Part shown: positions 16,784-24,441 of the stretch, in pieces
How the letters are laid out: each line of letters starts with the position of its first letter
Position numbering within the stretch: position 1 is the stretch's first letter
From: Agromyces sp. LHK192
Lineage (GTDB): Bacteria; Actinomycetota; Actinomycetes; Actinomycetales; Microbacteriaceae
NCBI RefSeq assembly: GCF_004006235.1
Contig: NZ_CP034753.1
Coordinates: 2,542,001-2,606,000 of the forward strand
DNA length: 64,000 nt
Direction of reading: 5' to 3'
Program-made: the position numbers and the translations under genes
The notes under the pieces: generated by a model
What the model saw: only the letters and a program-made list of their open reading frames with translations
Databases searched by the model: none
Told to the model about the DNA's origin: nothing

Positions 16784-17458
16784 TCAGCGCCGTCGCAGTC
16801 CGCGCACGAGCAGCCAGATGCCGACGACCACGTAGACGAAGGGCAAGAGCACGATCGTGTGCCAGCCGACGAACGCGAACGGCAGGTCGGGTCCGGCCGG
16901 TTCGGCGCCGAGGGCGGCTCGCCGCCCCTGCTCGATGAGTGCGCCGATCCCCTGGATCACCGCGACGACGACGATCAGCCCGACCGGCAGCAGCGTGGCC
17001 ACCCATTTCTCGACGCGGGACCACGCGGTCGACAGCCACATGAGGGCGATCCCGACGACCCAGCCGAGGATCGGGATCACGAACCCGCCGACCGCGACCG
17101 CGACCGACGTCACGACGACGTACCACCCGCGACTCACGACCGGGTCGCGCCGGTCGAGCGCGACGCCGTCGGATGCCTCCGCGACCGCGACTGCGGGAGG
17201 CATCCGCTCGGCTGCGTCGACGGCGATACGTGATCCGGATGCCTCCCCCTCGAAGCCGGCCCGGGCCTCAGCAGCGATGGCGGCCGGGTCGCCGAGCTGC
17301 TCGATGCGAGCGGCCGCCGCGGCCGGGTCGAGCCCGTCGAGGTCGCCGGCGACGCCGTCGACGATGTCGCGGCGAGTCGCGTCGGGCAGTCCCGCGAGCT
17401 CGGCGTCGAGCTCGCGGAGGTAGCCGCGCACGACCTGCGGGCGGGTGTCGTTCGTCAT
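16784..17458 (-). CDS. HAAS-domain membrane protein, second copy
   Basis: 224 residues. N-terminal HAAS/DUF1700-type helical domain (VRGYLRELDAELAGLPDATR, AARIEQLGDPAAIAAEARAG), an acidic linker, then four TM segments from about residue 110 (VVTSVAVAVGGFVIPILGWV, LPVGLIVVVAVIQGIGAL). It ends in LVRGLRRR. Its ATG overlaps the stop of the preceding padR gene (ATGA), the same coupling as at 4393. Probably the target and partner of that regulator. Confidence 0.8.
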   Translation of the reverse strand: MTNDTRPQVVRGYLRELDAELAGLPDATRRDIVDGVAGDLDGLDPAAAAARIEQLGDPAAIAAEARAGFEGEASGSRIAVDAAERMPPAVAVAEASDGVALDRRDPVVSRGWYVVVTSVAVAVGGFVIPILGWVVGIALMWLSTAWSRVEKWVATLLPVGLIVVVAVIQGIGALIEQGRRAALGAEPAGPDLPFAFVGWHTIVLLPFVYVVVGIWLLVRGLRRR

Positions 17459-17787
17459 GCGTGCTCCCCTTCCAGGAGGTCGTCGACGGTCGTACGGAAG
17501 TCCGCCCAGCGCGATCGGAAGCCTTCGAGCTCTCGCCTGCCGGCGTCGGTGAGCCGGTAGTACCGGCGATTCGGCCCCGCGTCGGAGGTCTGCTCGAACG
17601 TCTCGACCAGGCCCTGGCCGCGGAGCCGTGCGAGGAGCGGATAGAGCGTGCCGATGCTCGCGACGAGGCCGCGGTCGCCGAGCGTCTCCGCGAGCTCCCA
17701 CCCGTACCGCGGTCGGTCGCGCAACAGCGCAAGCACGCACGGTTCGGCCACGCCCCTGCGCAGCTGTGCGGTCGGGTCGCCGGTCAT
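17455..17787 (-). CDS. PadR family transcriptional regulator, second copy
   Basis: 110 residues: RRGVAEPCVLALLRDRPRYG, WELAETLGDRGLVASIGTLY, PLLARLRGQGLVETF, wing NRRYYRLTDAGRRELEGF. ATG 17787 is preferred over an in-frame GTG at 17796 because the GTG lies inside the operator palindrome; a TAGTGT -10 element there would yield a leaderless or nearly leaderless mRNA starting close to the ATG. Coupled to the HAAS gene. Expected to repress its own operon through the perfect palindrome at 17796-17820. Confidence 0.9.
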   Translation of the reverse strand: MTGDPTAQLRRGVAEPCVLALLRDRPRYGWELAETLGDRGLVASIGTLYPLLARLRGQGLVETFEQTSDAGPNRRYYRLTDAGRRELEGFRSRWADFRTTVDDLLEGEHA

Positions 17788-17795
17788 GCGGCCCA

Positions 17796-17820
17796 CACTA
17801 TCTTGCGTCGCAAGATAGTG
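17796..17820. promoter_or_regulatory. PadR operator: perfect 25-bp palindrome
   Basis: Two 12-bp arms, CACTATCTTGCG and CGCAAGATAGTG, flank a single central T. It overlaps the likely -10 element of the padR-HAAS operon, so binding would block transcription. ATCTTGCG-type dyads are typical of PadR operators (family knowledge). Confidence 0.8.
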
Positions 17821-17877
17821 GAAGGTCGATTCCGCACAGCTCGCCGGATCCCGCTCGGGCGCGGCACCGGAAACCGC

Positions 17878-17907
17878 TGACGCCTCCCCCGGAAGGGAGA
17901 GGCGTCA
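17878..17907 (-). terminator. Strong hairpin terminator
   Basis: TGACGCCTC pairs with GAGGCGTCA, followed inside by CCC/GGG around a GGAA loop. It overlaps the stop codon of the small gene at 17905-18078 and lies upstream of the PadR promoter on the same strand. Confidence 0.65.
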
Positions 17908-18078
17908 GAACGGAATGGGAACGCCGCGCGAGGTCTCGACGAGGTTGCCGACGTCCTCGTCGACCCCTCGGATCACCCGCGCGGCGGGTGGAACGTGTGG
18001 AAGCTCCGCAATGAATGTACTCCGAGATCGATGGAGCGCAAGTCCCCCGTTTCGCCCCGCCCGGCGTTCTCGCGTCAT
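17905..18078 (-). CDS. Possible small protein, 57 residues, unknown
   Basis: An ATG frame with GAAGG 8 nt upstream, a TATGAT -10 element 25 nt upstream (18103-18108) and a strong hairpin overlapping its stop, which together form a complete small transcription unit. The N-terminal half is Arg-rich with rare codons (CGA, AGT, ACA, ATT); the C-terminal half (RVIRGVDEDVGNLVETSRG, then VPIPF) has normal codon use. No family recognised. The region is less GC-rich than its surroundings. It is divergent from the sigma factor gene. It could instead be a non-coding RNA or spurious. Confidence 0.4.
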   Translation of the reverse strand: MTRERRAGRNGGLALHRSRSTFIAELPHVPPAARVIRGVDEDVGNLVETSRGVPIPF

Positions 18079-18102
18079 GATCAGGACCTTCGTGCGTCGT
18101 GC

Positions 18103-18108
18103 ATCATA
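18103..18108 (-). promoter_or_regulatory. TATGAT -10 element for the small gene
   Basis: Near-consensus -10 hexamer on the minus strand, upstream of the 57-residue frame and in the gap divergent from the sigma factor gene. Confidence 0.45.
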
Positions 18109-18193
18109 GGAGCTGCACCACAGCACCGCGCACTGAACCCCACGCCGCCCATGCGGCCCCGAAAAGCCCCGCTCCGACCCCCAGGAGATCCCG

Positions 18194-20107
18194 ATGCCCC
18201 CGGTCACCGAACGGTCCGACACGGACCTCGTGCAGCGGACCCGTTCGGGCGATCGGTCGGCATACGGCGAGCTCTGGCAACGCCATGCGCAGTCGGGCCG
18301 CACGGTCGCACGCTCGTTCAGTTCGCTCGACCCCGACGACCTCGTAGCCGAGTCGTTCACCCGCATCTACGACTCGATCCAACGCGGCGGCGGACCGACC
18401 GGACCGTTCCGGCCCTACCTGTTCACGACCATCCGCAACACGGCGGCATCGTGGGGTCGCCGCAACCGGGAGACCACCCTCGACACGCTCGAGGAGCTCG
18501 AAGCCGAGCACACGACCGAGTCGCAGACGCTCGACGCCCTCGACCGGAGCCTCACCGCGACGGCGTTCCGTTCACTGCCGACCCGCTGGCAGGAGGTGCT
18601 CTGGTACTGCGAGGTCGAGCAGATGACCCCCGCACAGGTCGCCCCGCTCGTCGGCATGAGCGCGAACAGTACCGCGGCGCTCGCCTACCGGGCACGCGAG
18701 GGCCTCCGCCAGGCATGGATCACCGCGCACCTGCGCAACGCCGACGACGAGCAGTGCCGGTGGACGATCGAACGGCTCGGCGCCTACACGCGGAACAAGC
18801 TCGGCACCCGCGACACCGCGAAGCTCGAGCGGCATCTCGACGACTGCGCGAAGTGCACCATCGTCGCGTCGGAGGCCCGCGAGGTCGGCTCCCGCCTCGC
18901 GCTCGTGCTCCTGCCGCTCGCGGCCGGTGTCACCGGAGCGACCGCGTACAGCGCGTGGGTGCAGCAGGGCGCACCGGTCGCGAACCTCGCCGCGGGCGTC
19001 GACGGCGCCGGGGCGATGCCGATCTCGATCACCGTCGGACCTGACCCCGCCTCCGGCGCGGCGGCGGCCTCCGGCAGCGGCGGCTCGGCCGCCACCGGGA
19101 GCGGCGGCGCCGGCGGCGCGAGCGCCGGGGGAACGACGGCTGCGTCCTCCTCGGCCGTCGCGAGCAGCGGCGTCGCCGTCACCACCACCGGCGTCGTCCT
19201 CGGTGCCGTCGCGGCGGTCGCTGCGACCGCAGCCGTCGTCACCGCACTCGTGATGTCACCGTGGTCGGACGAACCGCCTGCAGCGGGCACGGACTCCGCC
19301 ACCGCGGTCGAGCCTGCGGCGGGAGACCGCGCCGGATCCGCGAGCGCACCGAAGGCCGTGCCGCCGGTCGCCGAACCCGCGACGCCGCCTGCTGCGCAAC
19401 CCACGCCGGCGCCGGTCTCACCGGAGGAGGCCGCACCGCGGACCGAGCCGGACGCGCGCACCGATCCGACCCCGGAAGCACCGGTCGAGGGCGACGCGAA
19501 CCAGCCCGTCCCGTCGACGCCGGATCCGGCTCCCGATCCCGACCCGGCTCCCGATCCCGATCCCGATCCCGATCCGACTCCCGATCCCGATCCCGATCCG
19601 ACGCCCGCCGACACCGTCGCCGAAGCGCCCGCGGTGACCGTCTTGGATACGGCAGGAGGCCGGGTCATGCCCCGGTTCGCCGGGACCGCGGAGCCCGGGG
19701 CATCCGTCATGGTGACCGCCGGAGGCGCCACGGCGACGACGACCGCGGATGCCGCCGGCGCATGGTCGCTCGAGTTGACCGGGATCCCAGCGGGTACGAC
19801 CGCGTACTCGGCGCGGCAGGTCGATCCCGCCGGGAACACCTCGACGGATGCCACGGGCGAGATCGTGCTCGAGACGCCTCGGCTGGACGTGTTCCGGATC
19901 GGGCGGCTGACGTTCATCGTCGTTTCCGGGCAACCTGGGGCGAAGGTCGAGATCCTCGTCGACGGGGCCTCGGTTCAGCGAGCACCGATCTCCGGAAGCG
20001 GACGGTCGTCCGATCTCGCGTGGACGCCGCGGGGCAGCACGCTCGAGGTCAGATACGTCGAGGGTGGCCGCGTCGGCCCGACCGCCGCGGCCGTCAGCTG
20101 GAACTGA
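18194..20107 (+). CDS. ECF-type sigma factor fused to zinc finger, membrane helices and outer Ig-like domain
   Basis: 637 residues. Sigma region 2 (residues 15-70: AYGELWQRHAQSG, DPDDLVAESFTRIYDSIQRG) and region 4 (125-180: SLPTRWQEVLWYCEVEQMTP, AYRAREGLRQAW). Then comes an anti-sigma-type zinc finger, HLDDCAKC (H-x3-C-x2-C). TM1 is at about 236-255, a Gly/Ser/Ala linker follows, and TM2 is at about 326-354. A Pro-Asp repeat spacer (441-471), an Ig-like domain (482-562, ending AYSARQVDPAGNTS) and a 70-residue tail complete it. Membrane-anchored ECFs with C-terminal extensions are known in Actinobacteria. Region 2 must be freed or act at the membrane; no separate anti-sigma gene lies nearby. 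Confidence 0.85.
   Translation: MPPVTERSDTDLVQRTRSGDRSAYGELWQRHAQSGRTVARSFSSLDPDDLVAESFTRIYDSIQRGGGPTGPFRPYLFTTIRNTAASWGRRNRETTLDTLEELEAEHTTESQTLDALDRSLTATAFRSLPTRWQEVLWYCEVEQMTPAQVAPLVGMSANSTAALAYRAREGLRQAWITAHLRNADDEQCRWTIERLGAYTRNKLGTRDTAKLERHLDDCAKCTIVASEAREVGSRLALVLLPLAAGVTGATAYSAWVQQGAPVANLAAGVDGAGAMPISITVGPDPASGAAAASGSGGSAATGSGGAGGASAGGTTAASSSAVASSGVAVTTTGVVLGAVAAVAATAAVVTALVMSPWSDEPPAAGTDSATAVEPAAGDRAGSASAPKAVPPVAEPATPPAAQPTPAPVSPEEAAPRTEPDARTDPTPEAPVEGDANQPVPSTPDPAPDPDPAPDPDPDPDPTPDPDPDPTPADTVAEAPAVTVLDTAGGRVMPRFAGTAEPGASVMVTAGGATATTTADAAGAWSLELTGIPAGTTAYSARQVDPAGNTSTDATGEIVLETPRLDVFRIGRLTFIVVSGQPGAKVEILVDGASVQRAPISGSGRSSDLAWTPRGSTLEVRYVEGGRVGPTAAAVSWN
19520..19604 (+). repeat. Hexamer repeat (CCCGAT) encoding Pro-Asp spacer
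   Basis: Tandem CCCGAT/CCGGCT/CCGACT hexamers inside the sigma factor gene encode a Pro-Asp repeat, a rigid spacer that commonly spans the cell wall. The repeat is prone to slippage in whole codon pairs. Confidence 0.85.
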
Positions 20108-20155
20108 GGCCCGCACGATAGATCGACCCATGTCGGACGATGACCGTCGGCGGAT

Positions 20156-21025
20156 TCAGCCCGTCGGCGGACCCGCGAGGATCCGTGTGCGCGAGACCTC
20201 GGTGATGCGTTCGGCGGGCACGCTCCAGTCGGACTCCAGCCACCAGGTCGCACCGGCCTCCAGCCACGGCCGCACCGTCGCTGCGGCGGCGGTCGCATCG
20301 GTCGCGCTCGTCGTGCCCTCCTGCACGACGGCGAACGGCCGGTCGCCGAGGCCCGCCGCCTCGCGCTCACGACGGATCCAGCCGACCGCCTCCGCGGCGA
20401 TCTCGGGCGTATAGGCCGCCGCCTGCACCTCGGGACCGGAGAGTTCGGCGCCCGGCGGAGCGTAGTTCGGGATCCACCCGTCGGCGTGCACGACCCGGCG
20501 CATGGACTTCGGCCGGGGCCACATGCCGACGACCCAGGTCTCGATGCGCGGCTGCTGCACCGGCGTCGGCGGCAGCATCTGATCGGTGCGGCGCGCACGG
20601 TAGTGATCACCCTCGTACTCGAACGGCTCGGCGCGCCAGAGGTGACCGAGCAGGTCGAGCGACTCGTCGAGGAGCTCCGCGCGAACGCGTCGGCCAGGAT
20701 CGTCCTCGAACGTCCAGAACCGAGCCTCGACGTCCTCGCCGACACCGAGCCCGGCCGACAGGATGACGCGTCCGCCCGACAGCCGGTCGACGGTCATGGC
20801 CTGCCCGGCGAGTTCCCACGGTCTCCGGCGCGGCACCGGCGTCAGCATCGTGCCGAGGCGGATGCGGTCGGTCGTGACCGCAGCCGCCGCGAGCGTCGCC
20901 CACGGATCGGTCGCCCAGATGCCCTCCCAGACGAAGAAGCCGTGCCAGCCGTGGGCTTCGGCGAGTTGCGCCAGCTCGACCGCCGTCTCCGGATCGGTGC
21001 CGGTGTAGATGAACCCGAACTCCAT
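20156..21025 (-). CDS. LLM-class (F420-dependent luciferase-like) oxidoreductase
   Basis: 289 residues. It begins MEFGFIYTGTDPETAVELAQ, then WHGFFVWEGIWATDPWATLA and RIRLGTMLTPVPRRRPWELA, with VDRLSGGRVILSAGLGVGED in the core; all are hallmarks of the luciferase-like TIM barrel that uses F420 or FMN. Substrate is unknown. ATG 21025 fits the usual N-terminus of the family; longer starts at 21055 and 21082 are open. The 5' end lies close to the divergent iron box, which might also influence this gene. Convergent with the sigma factor gene. Confidence 0.88.
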   Translation of the reverse strand: MEFGFIYTGTDPETAVELAQLAEAHGWHGFFVWEGIWATDPWATLAAAAVTTDRIRLGTMLTPVPRRRPWELAGQAMTVDRLSGGRVILSAGLGVGEDVEARFWTFEDDPGRRVRAELLDESLDLLGHLWRAEPFEYEGDHYRARRTDQMLPPTPVQQPRIETWVVGMWPRPKSMRRVVHADGWIPNYAPPGAELSGPEVQAAAYTPEIAAEAVGWIRREREAAGLGDRPFAVVQEGTTSATDATAAAATVRPWLEAGATWWLESDWSVPAERITEVSRTRILAGPPTG

Positions 21026-21089
21026 GTCGGGCAGGTTACGATCCACGTCCGACATCGCCTGGACGCACGGCCGGAGCGGCATCCGTGCG

Positions 21090-21108
21090 TAAGATAGGCT
21101 TACCTAAC
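21090..21108. promoter_or_regulatory. DtxR/IdeR iron box
   Basis: TAAGATAGGCTTACCTAAC closely fits the 19-bp DtxR/IdeR consensus (TTAGGTTAGSCTAACCTAA), 21 nt before the heme oxygenase ATG. Iron-bound DtxR would repress, so the gene should rise under iron limitation. Confidence 0.8.
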
Positions 21109-21129
21109 TGTCGTTCGAAGGATCTGCCC

Positions 21130-21798
21130 ATGACCACCGCCGCCCCTGCGGACACCCTGGCCGTCGCCGACCCGCTCGACATCGCGACCATCGTGCGCGA
21201 AGCCACCGCCGACGACCACCGCAACGCCGAGACGCGTGGCTTCGTCACGCGACTCATGGGCGGCGAGCTCTCGCTGGCCGACTACACGGCATACCTCGCC
21301 CAGTTCGCATGGGTCTACGAGGCGCTCGAGGAGCGCGGCAGCCGGGTCGGCGACCCCGCGGTCTTCGACCCGAAGCTCGCCCGGTTCGCCGCGATCGAGG
21401 CCGACCTCGCAGCACTCGGTGCGGCCGACTGGCGCCGGACGCACCCGGCCCTCCCCGCGACCGCTGCGTACGCCATGCACCTGCGTTCCGTCTCCGACGA
21501 TGACGTCCGGTACCTCGCACACCACTACACGCGCTATCTCGGCGACCTCTCGGGCGGCCAGGCGATCGCCGCGCTCGTGGCGCGTCACTACGGCGCCACG
21601 GCCGAGCAGCTGAGCTTCTACGACTTCGACCTGGGCGACGAGGGTCCCGTCCGGTACAAGCGCCGCTATCGCGAGGCGATGAACGCGCTCGCGCTCGACG
21701 CCGATCAGGTCGACGTGCTCATCGACGAGGCGCGCGCCTCCTTCCGCATGAACGGCGCGATCTTCGAGGCGCTGGGCTCCACCGTCCGAAGCGCCTGA
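21130..21798 (+). CDS. hmuO: Heme oxygenase (biliverdin-producing)
   Basis: 222 residues. HmuO/HO-1 type: ATADDHRNAETRGF places the proximal heme ligand at His30; ADYTAYLAQFAWVYEALEER and the distal glycine helix GDLSGGQAIAALVARHYG are diagnostic. It opens heme to biliverdin, CO and iron for iron acquisition. ATG 21130 is selected because the in-frame codon at 21085 lies upstream of and across the iron box. No heme importer (hmuTUV) is adjacent. Confidence 0.92.
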   Translation: MTTAAPADTLAVADPLDIATIVREATADDHRNAETRGFVTRLMGGELSLADYTAYLAQFAWVYEALEERGSRVGDPAVFDPKLARFAAIEADLAALGAADWRRTHPALPATAAYAMHLRSVSDDDVRYLAHHYTRYLGDLSGGQAIAALVARHYGATAEQLSFYDFDLGDEGPVRYKRRYREAMNALALDADQVDVLIDEARASFRMNGAIFEALGSTVRSA

Positions 21799-21850
21799 CG
21801 CGAGGGCGCCGCCGCCCGACCCGTCGGAAGCGGCACCGGCACGACGTCGG

Positions 21851-21866
21851 TCATCCGATCGGATGA
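21851..21866. promoter_or_regulatory. 16-bp perfect palindrome upstream of dedA
   Basis: TCATCCGATCGGATGA lies 38 nt upstream of a TAGACT -10 element (21905-21910) preceding dedA. It could be an operator, or a weak terminator for hmuO. Confidence 0.35.
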
Positions 21867-21975
21867 TTCGGCCGATGCACAGGGCGGCGCCGGGATCGGC
21901 TCGGTAGACTGCACCGAGTCCCCGCCGTCCATGACCGTGCCGGGCATCGCCCAGCCGACGACAGGAGCCAATCGC

Positions 21976-22749
21976 GTGATCCACACCGCCCTCATCCCGT
22001 GGCTGGACCCGGAGACGATCATCGCCGGCGCGGGCCCCTGGGCGCTGTTGGTGGTCTGCGCGATCGTGTTCTCCGAGACGGGCCTGCTCGTCGGCTTCCT
22101 GCTGCCGGGCGACACGCTGCTCGTCATCTCGGGGCTGCTCGCGCACCCCGGCACCGGCGGACCGGACGGCGTGTTCGGCATCTCGGTGTGGTGGGTCGCA
22201 CTGCTGATCGGCCTCGCCGCGTTCCTCGGTGGTGAAGTCGGGTACTACATCGGCCACAAGGCCGGACCGTCGATCTTCGAACGGAAGGAGTCCGGGCTCT
22301 TCAGCGTCAAGAACGTCGAACGCACGAACGCCTTCTTCGAGCGCTTCGGCGGCCTCACGATCATCCTCGCCCGATTCGTGCCCATCGTGCGCACGTTCGC
22401 GCCGGTCGCCGCCGGCGTCGGCCACATGCACAAGGGCAAGTACACGCTCTACAACTTCATCGGCGCGGTGCTCTGGGGCTTCGGACTCACGATGTTCGGG
22501 TACCTCATCGGCTTCATCCCGCCGGTCGCGTGGTTCGTGAAGGAGTACATCGACCTCATCCTGCTCGCCGCGGTCGGGGGCACGGCGCTCGTGACCCTGT
22601 GGCACTACTTCCGCGAGCGGTCGAAGGCGAAGAAGGCCGCGGCGGCCGGCGAGGACGTCGTGACCGACGAGGCCGAGGCGCAGGAGCTCGTGCTCGACCC
22701 CGACGTGTTCGAGCGCGGACCGCATCACGACGAGGACGACGCGAAGTAG
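21976..22749 (+). CDS. DedA family membrane protein
   Basis: 257 residues. VTT/SNARE-associated DedA domain: FSETGLLVGFLLPGDTLLVI, GGEVGYYIGHKAGPSIFERK, AFFERFGGLTIILARFVPIV and RTFAPVAAGVGHM. DedA proteins act as polyprenyl-phosphate or phospholipid flippases/transporters needed for envelope homeostasis. GTG 21976 is chosen: AGGAG lies 8 nt upstream; an ATG 45 nt earlier has no such site. The acidic C-terminal tail (after residue 215) is cytosolic and ends GPHHDEDDAK. Confidence 0.9.
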   Translation: MIHTALIPWLDPETIIAGAGPWALLVVCAIVFSETGLLVGFLLPGDTLLVISGLLAHPGTGGPDGVFGISVWWVALLIGLAAFLGGEVGYYIGHKAGPSIFERKESGLFSVKNVERTNAFFERFGGLTIILARFVPIVRTFAPVAAGVGHMHKGKYTLYNFIGAVLWGFGLTMFGYLIGFIPPVAWFVKEYIDLILLAAVGGTALVTLWHYFRERSKAKKAAAAGEDVVTDEAEAQELVLDPDVFERGPHHDEDDAK

Positions 22750-22808
22750 CATCCGCGGGCCCGTCCGACCGCGCCCGCCCGGCCCGCGCCCGCCCGCCGC
22801 GCCCGCCC

Positions 22809-23738
22809 CTAGGGGTGCGCCGCGTGCTCCCGCCCGGAGCGCCCGGAGTGCCCCGCCGGCTCGAGCTGGAACGTCGAGTGTCCGACGTCGAAGTGCTCGC
22901 TGAGGCATCCGCCCAGTTCGTCGAGCAGATCGCCGGCCCGACCCGACGCGAACACCTCGGGATCGACCTCGACGTGCGCGCTGAACACCGGCGACCCCGA
23001 CGTGATCTGCCACACGTGCACGTCGTGCACGGCGACCACACCCGGCGTCCCCATCAGGTGCTCGCGGATCTCGGCGACGTCGGTGTCGGCAGGTGCCGAT
23101 TCGCTCAGCACCCGCACGACGTCTCGCAGCAGCAGGATCGCGCGCGGCACGATCATCGCGGCGATGAGCAGCGACGCCACCGCGTCGGCCAGCGCGAATC
23201 CCGTGGTCAGCATGACGAGGCCCGCCGCGATCACCGCGATCGATCCGAGGAGGTCGCCGAACACCTCGAGCAGGGCGCCGCGCATGTTCAGCGATTCGCG
23301 CGAGCCGCCGCGCAGCACGGCGAGCGCGACGAGGTTCGCGACGAGGCCGACGGCCGCGACGAGCAGCATCGGCACGGTCTGCACCTCGGGCGGTTCGGCC
23401 GCCGTCAGGCGTCCGAACGCCTCGATCGTGACCGTCGCCGCGACGACGAGCAGGATCACGCCGTTCACCAGCGCCGCGAACACCTCGACCCGCTGGTAGC
23501 CGAAGGTCTGCCGATCGGTGGCCGGCCGCGCGGCGACGAACGCGGCGACGAGGGCGATCACGAGGCCGATCAGGTCGGAGAGCATGTGACCGGCGTCGGC
23601 GAGGAGCGCCAGCGAGCCGCTCAGCCAGGCGCCGACGACCTCGAGGACGAGGACGACGCCGACGATGCCGATGGCGACGCCGAGACGCATCCGGTCGGAT
23701 GCCCCCGCTGATGCGTGATGCGCGTGATCGTGTCCCAT
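22809..23738 (-). CDS. Cation diffusion facilitator (CzcD/ZitB-like)
   Basis: 309 residues, six TM helices. His-rich N-terminus (MGHDHAHHASAGA), metal-site motifs LLADAGHMLSDLIGL (TM2) and EVFGDLLGSIAV (TM5), and a C-terminal cytosolic domain (VHDVHVWQITSGSPVFSAHV) that dimerises and binds metal. Likely Zn(II) efflux, possibly Co(II) or Cd(II). Convergent with dedA; the gap between them is almost pure G/C. No metal-responsive regulator is adjacent. Confidence 0.92.
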   Translation of the reverse strand: MGHDHAHHASAGASDRMRLGVAIGIVGVVLVLEVVGAWLSGSLALLADAGHMLSDLIGLVIALVAAFVAARPATDRQTFGYQRVEVFAALVNGVILLVVAATVTIEAFGRLTAAEPPEVQTVPMLLVAAVGLVANLVALAVLRGGSRESLNMRGALLEVFGDLLGSIAVIAAGLVMLTTGFALADAVASLLIAAMIVPRAILLLRDVVRVLSESAPADTDVAEIREHLMGTPGVVAVHDVHVWQITSGSPVFSAHVEVDPEVFASGRAGDLLDELGGCLSEHFDVGHSTFQLEPAGHSGRSGREHAAHP

Positions 23739-23815
23739 GGCTCGTCCAGCGTAGGCCGGATTCCGCCGATCACCCGAAGATGGAAGTCGTAACGACTCGC
23801 GTTCTCAGCGGGCGA

Positions 23816-24439
23816 TCACGCCGCCCCGGATGCCACCCGCCCGAGCTCCGGGATGAGCGCCTCGAACGCCCGCGCGCGATGGCTGATCTCGTTCTTCTGC
23901 GCGGGCAGCAGCTCGGCCGCGGTCACCTCGTAGCCCTCGGGCTCGAAGATCGGATCGTAGCCGAACCCGTGCGAACCGCGCGGCTCGTACGCGAGCGACC
24001 CCGGCCACCGCCCCTCGGCGACCGACTCCTGCGCCGCGAGGCCGGGCACGGCACCGTCGGGCACGACCAGGGCGATCGAGCAGTGGAACGCAGCGCCGCG
24101 GTCGGGTCGCTTCACGTCGGCGAGCTGGTCGAGCAGCAGCCGGACGTTCGGCTCGTCGGCCGCGAGCATGCCCGCCCAGCGCGCCGAGAAGATGCCCGGC
24201 GCGCCGCCCATGATGTCGACGCACAGCCCGGAGTCGTCGGCGAGCGCGATCCGTCCGGTGTGCGCGGCTGCGGCGCGTGCCTTGATCAGGGCGTTCTCGG
24301 CGAAGCTCGTGCCGTCTTCGACCGGCGAGGGTCCGTCGTAGGCCAGCACGGTCACGCCGGCGATCCGCTCGCCGATGATGCGCTGGAACTCCGCGACCTT
24401 GTGCTGGTTGTGGGTGGCGAGCACGACCTCGAGCGCCAT
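23816..24439 (-). CDS. rdgB: RdgB/HAM1 family non-canonical purine NTP pyrophosphatase
   Basis: 207 residues. It hydrolyses dITP/XTP to the monophosphate and cleans the nucleotide pool. Signature parts are VLATHNQHKVAEFQRI, FAENALIKARAAA, ADDSGLCVD, GAPGIFSARW, HGFGYDPIFEP and SHRARAFEAL. ATG 24439 starts 2 nt after the rph stop; the frame extends upstream only as an antisense-like artefact across rph. Last gene of a murI-rph-rdgB run. Confidence 0.95.
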   Translation of the reverse strand: MALEVVLATHNQHKVAEFQRIIGERIAGVTVLAYDGPSPVEDGTSFAENALIKARAAAAHTGRIALADDSGLCVDIMGGAPGIFSARWAGMLAADEPNVRLLLDQLADVKRPDRGAAFHCSIALVVPDGAVPGLAAQESVAEGRWPGSLAYEPRGSHGFGYDPIFEPEGYEVTAAELLPAQKNEISHRARAFEALIPELGRVASGAA

Positions 24440-24441
24440 CG

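Noticed and set aside
15800..16800. Integrated element at tRNA-Leu
   Set aside because: No integrase, direct repeat of the tRNA 3' end or atypical composition; the next gene is an ordinary TSUP exporter.
18110..18366. Longer minus-strand frame (up to 153 codons) over the start of the sigma factor gene
   Set aside because: Overlaps a well-defined sigma region in antisense; only the part from ATG 18078 has its own signals.
19520..19604. CRISPR-like or regulatory short repeats
   Set aside because: Hexamers are in frame and encode a Pro-Asp spacer; no spacers of unique sequence.
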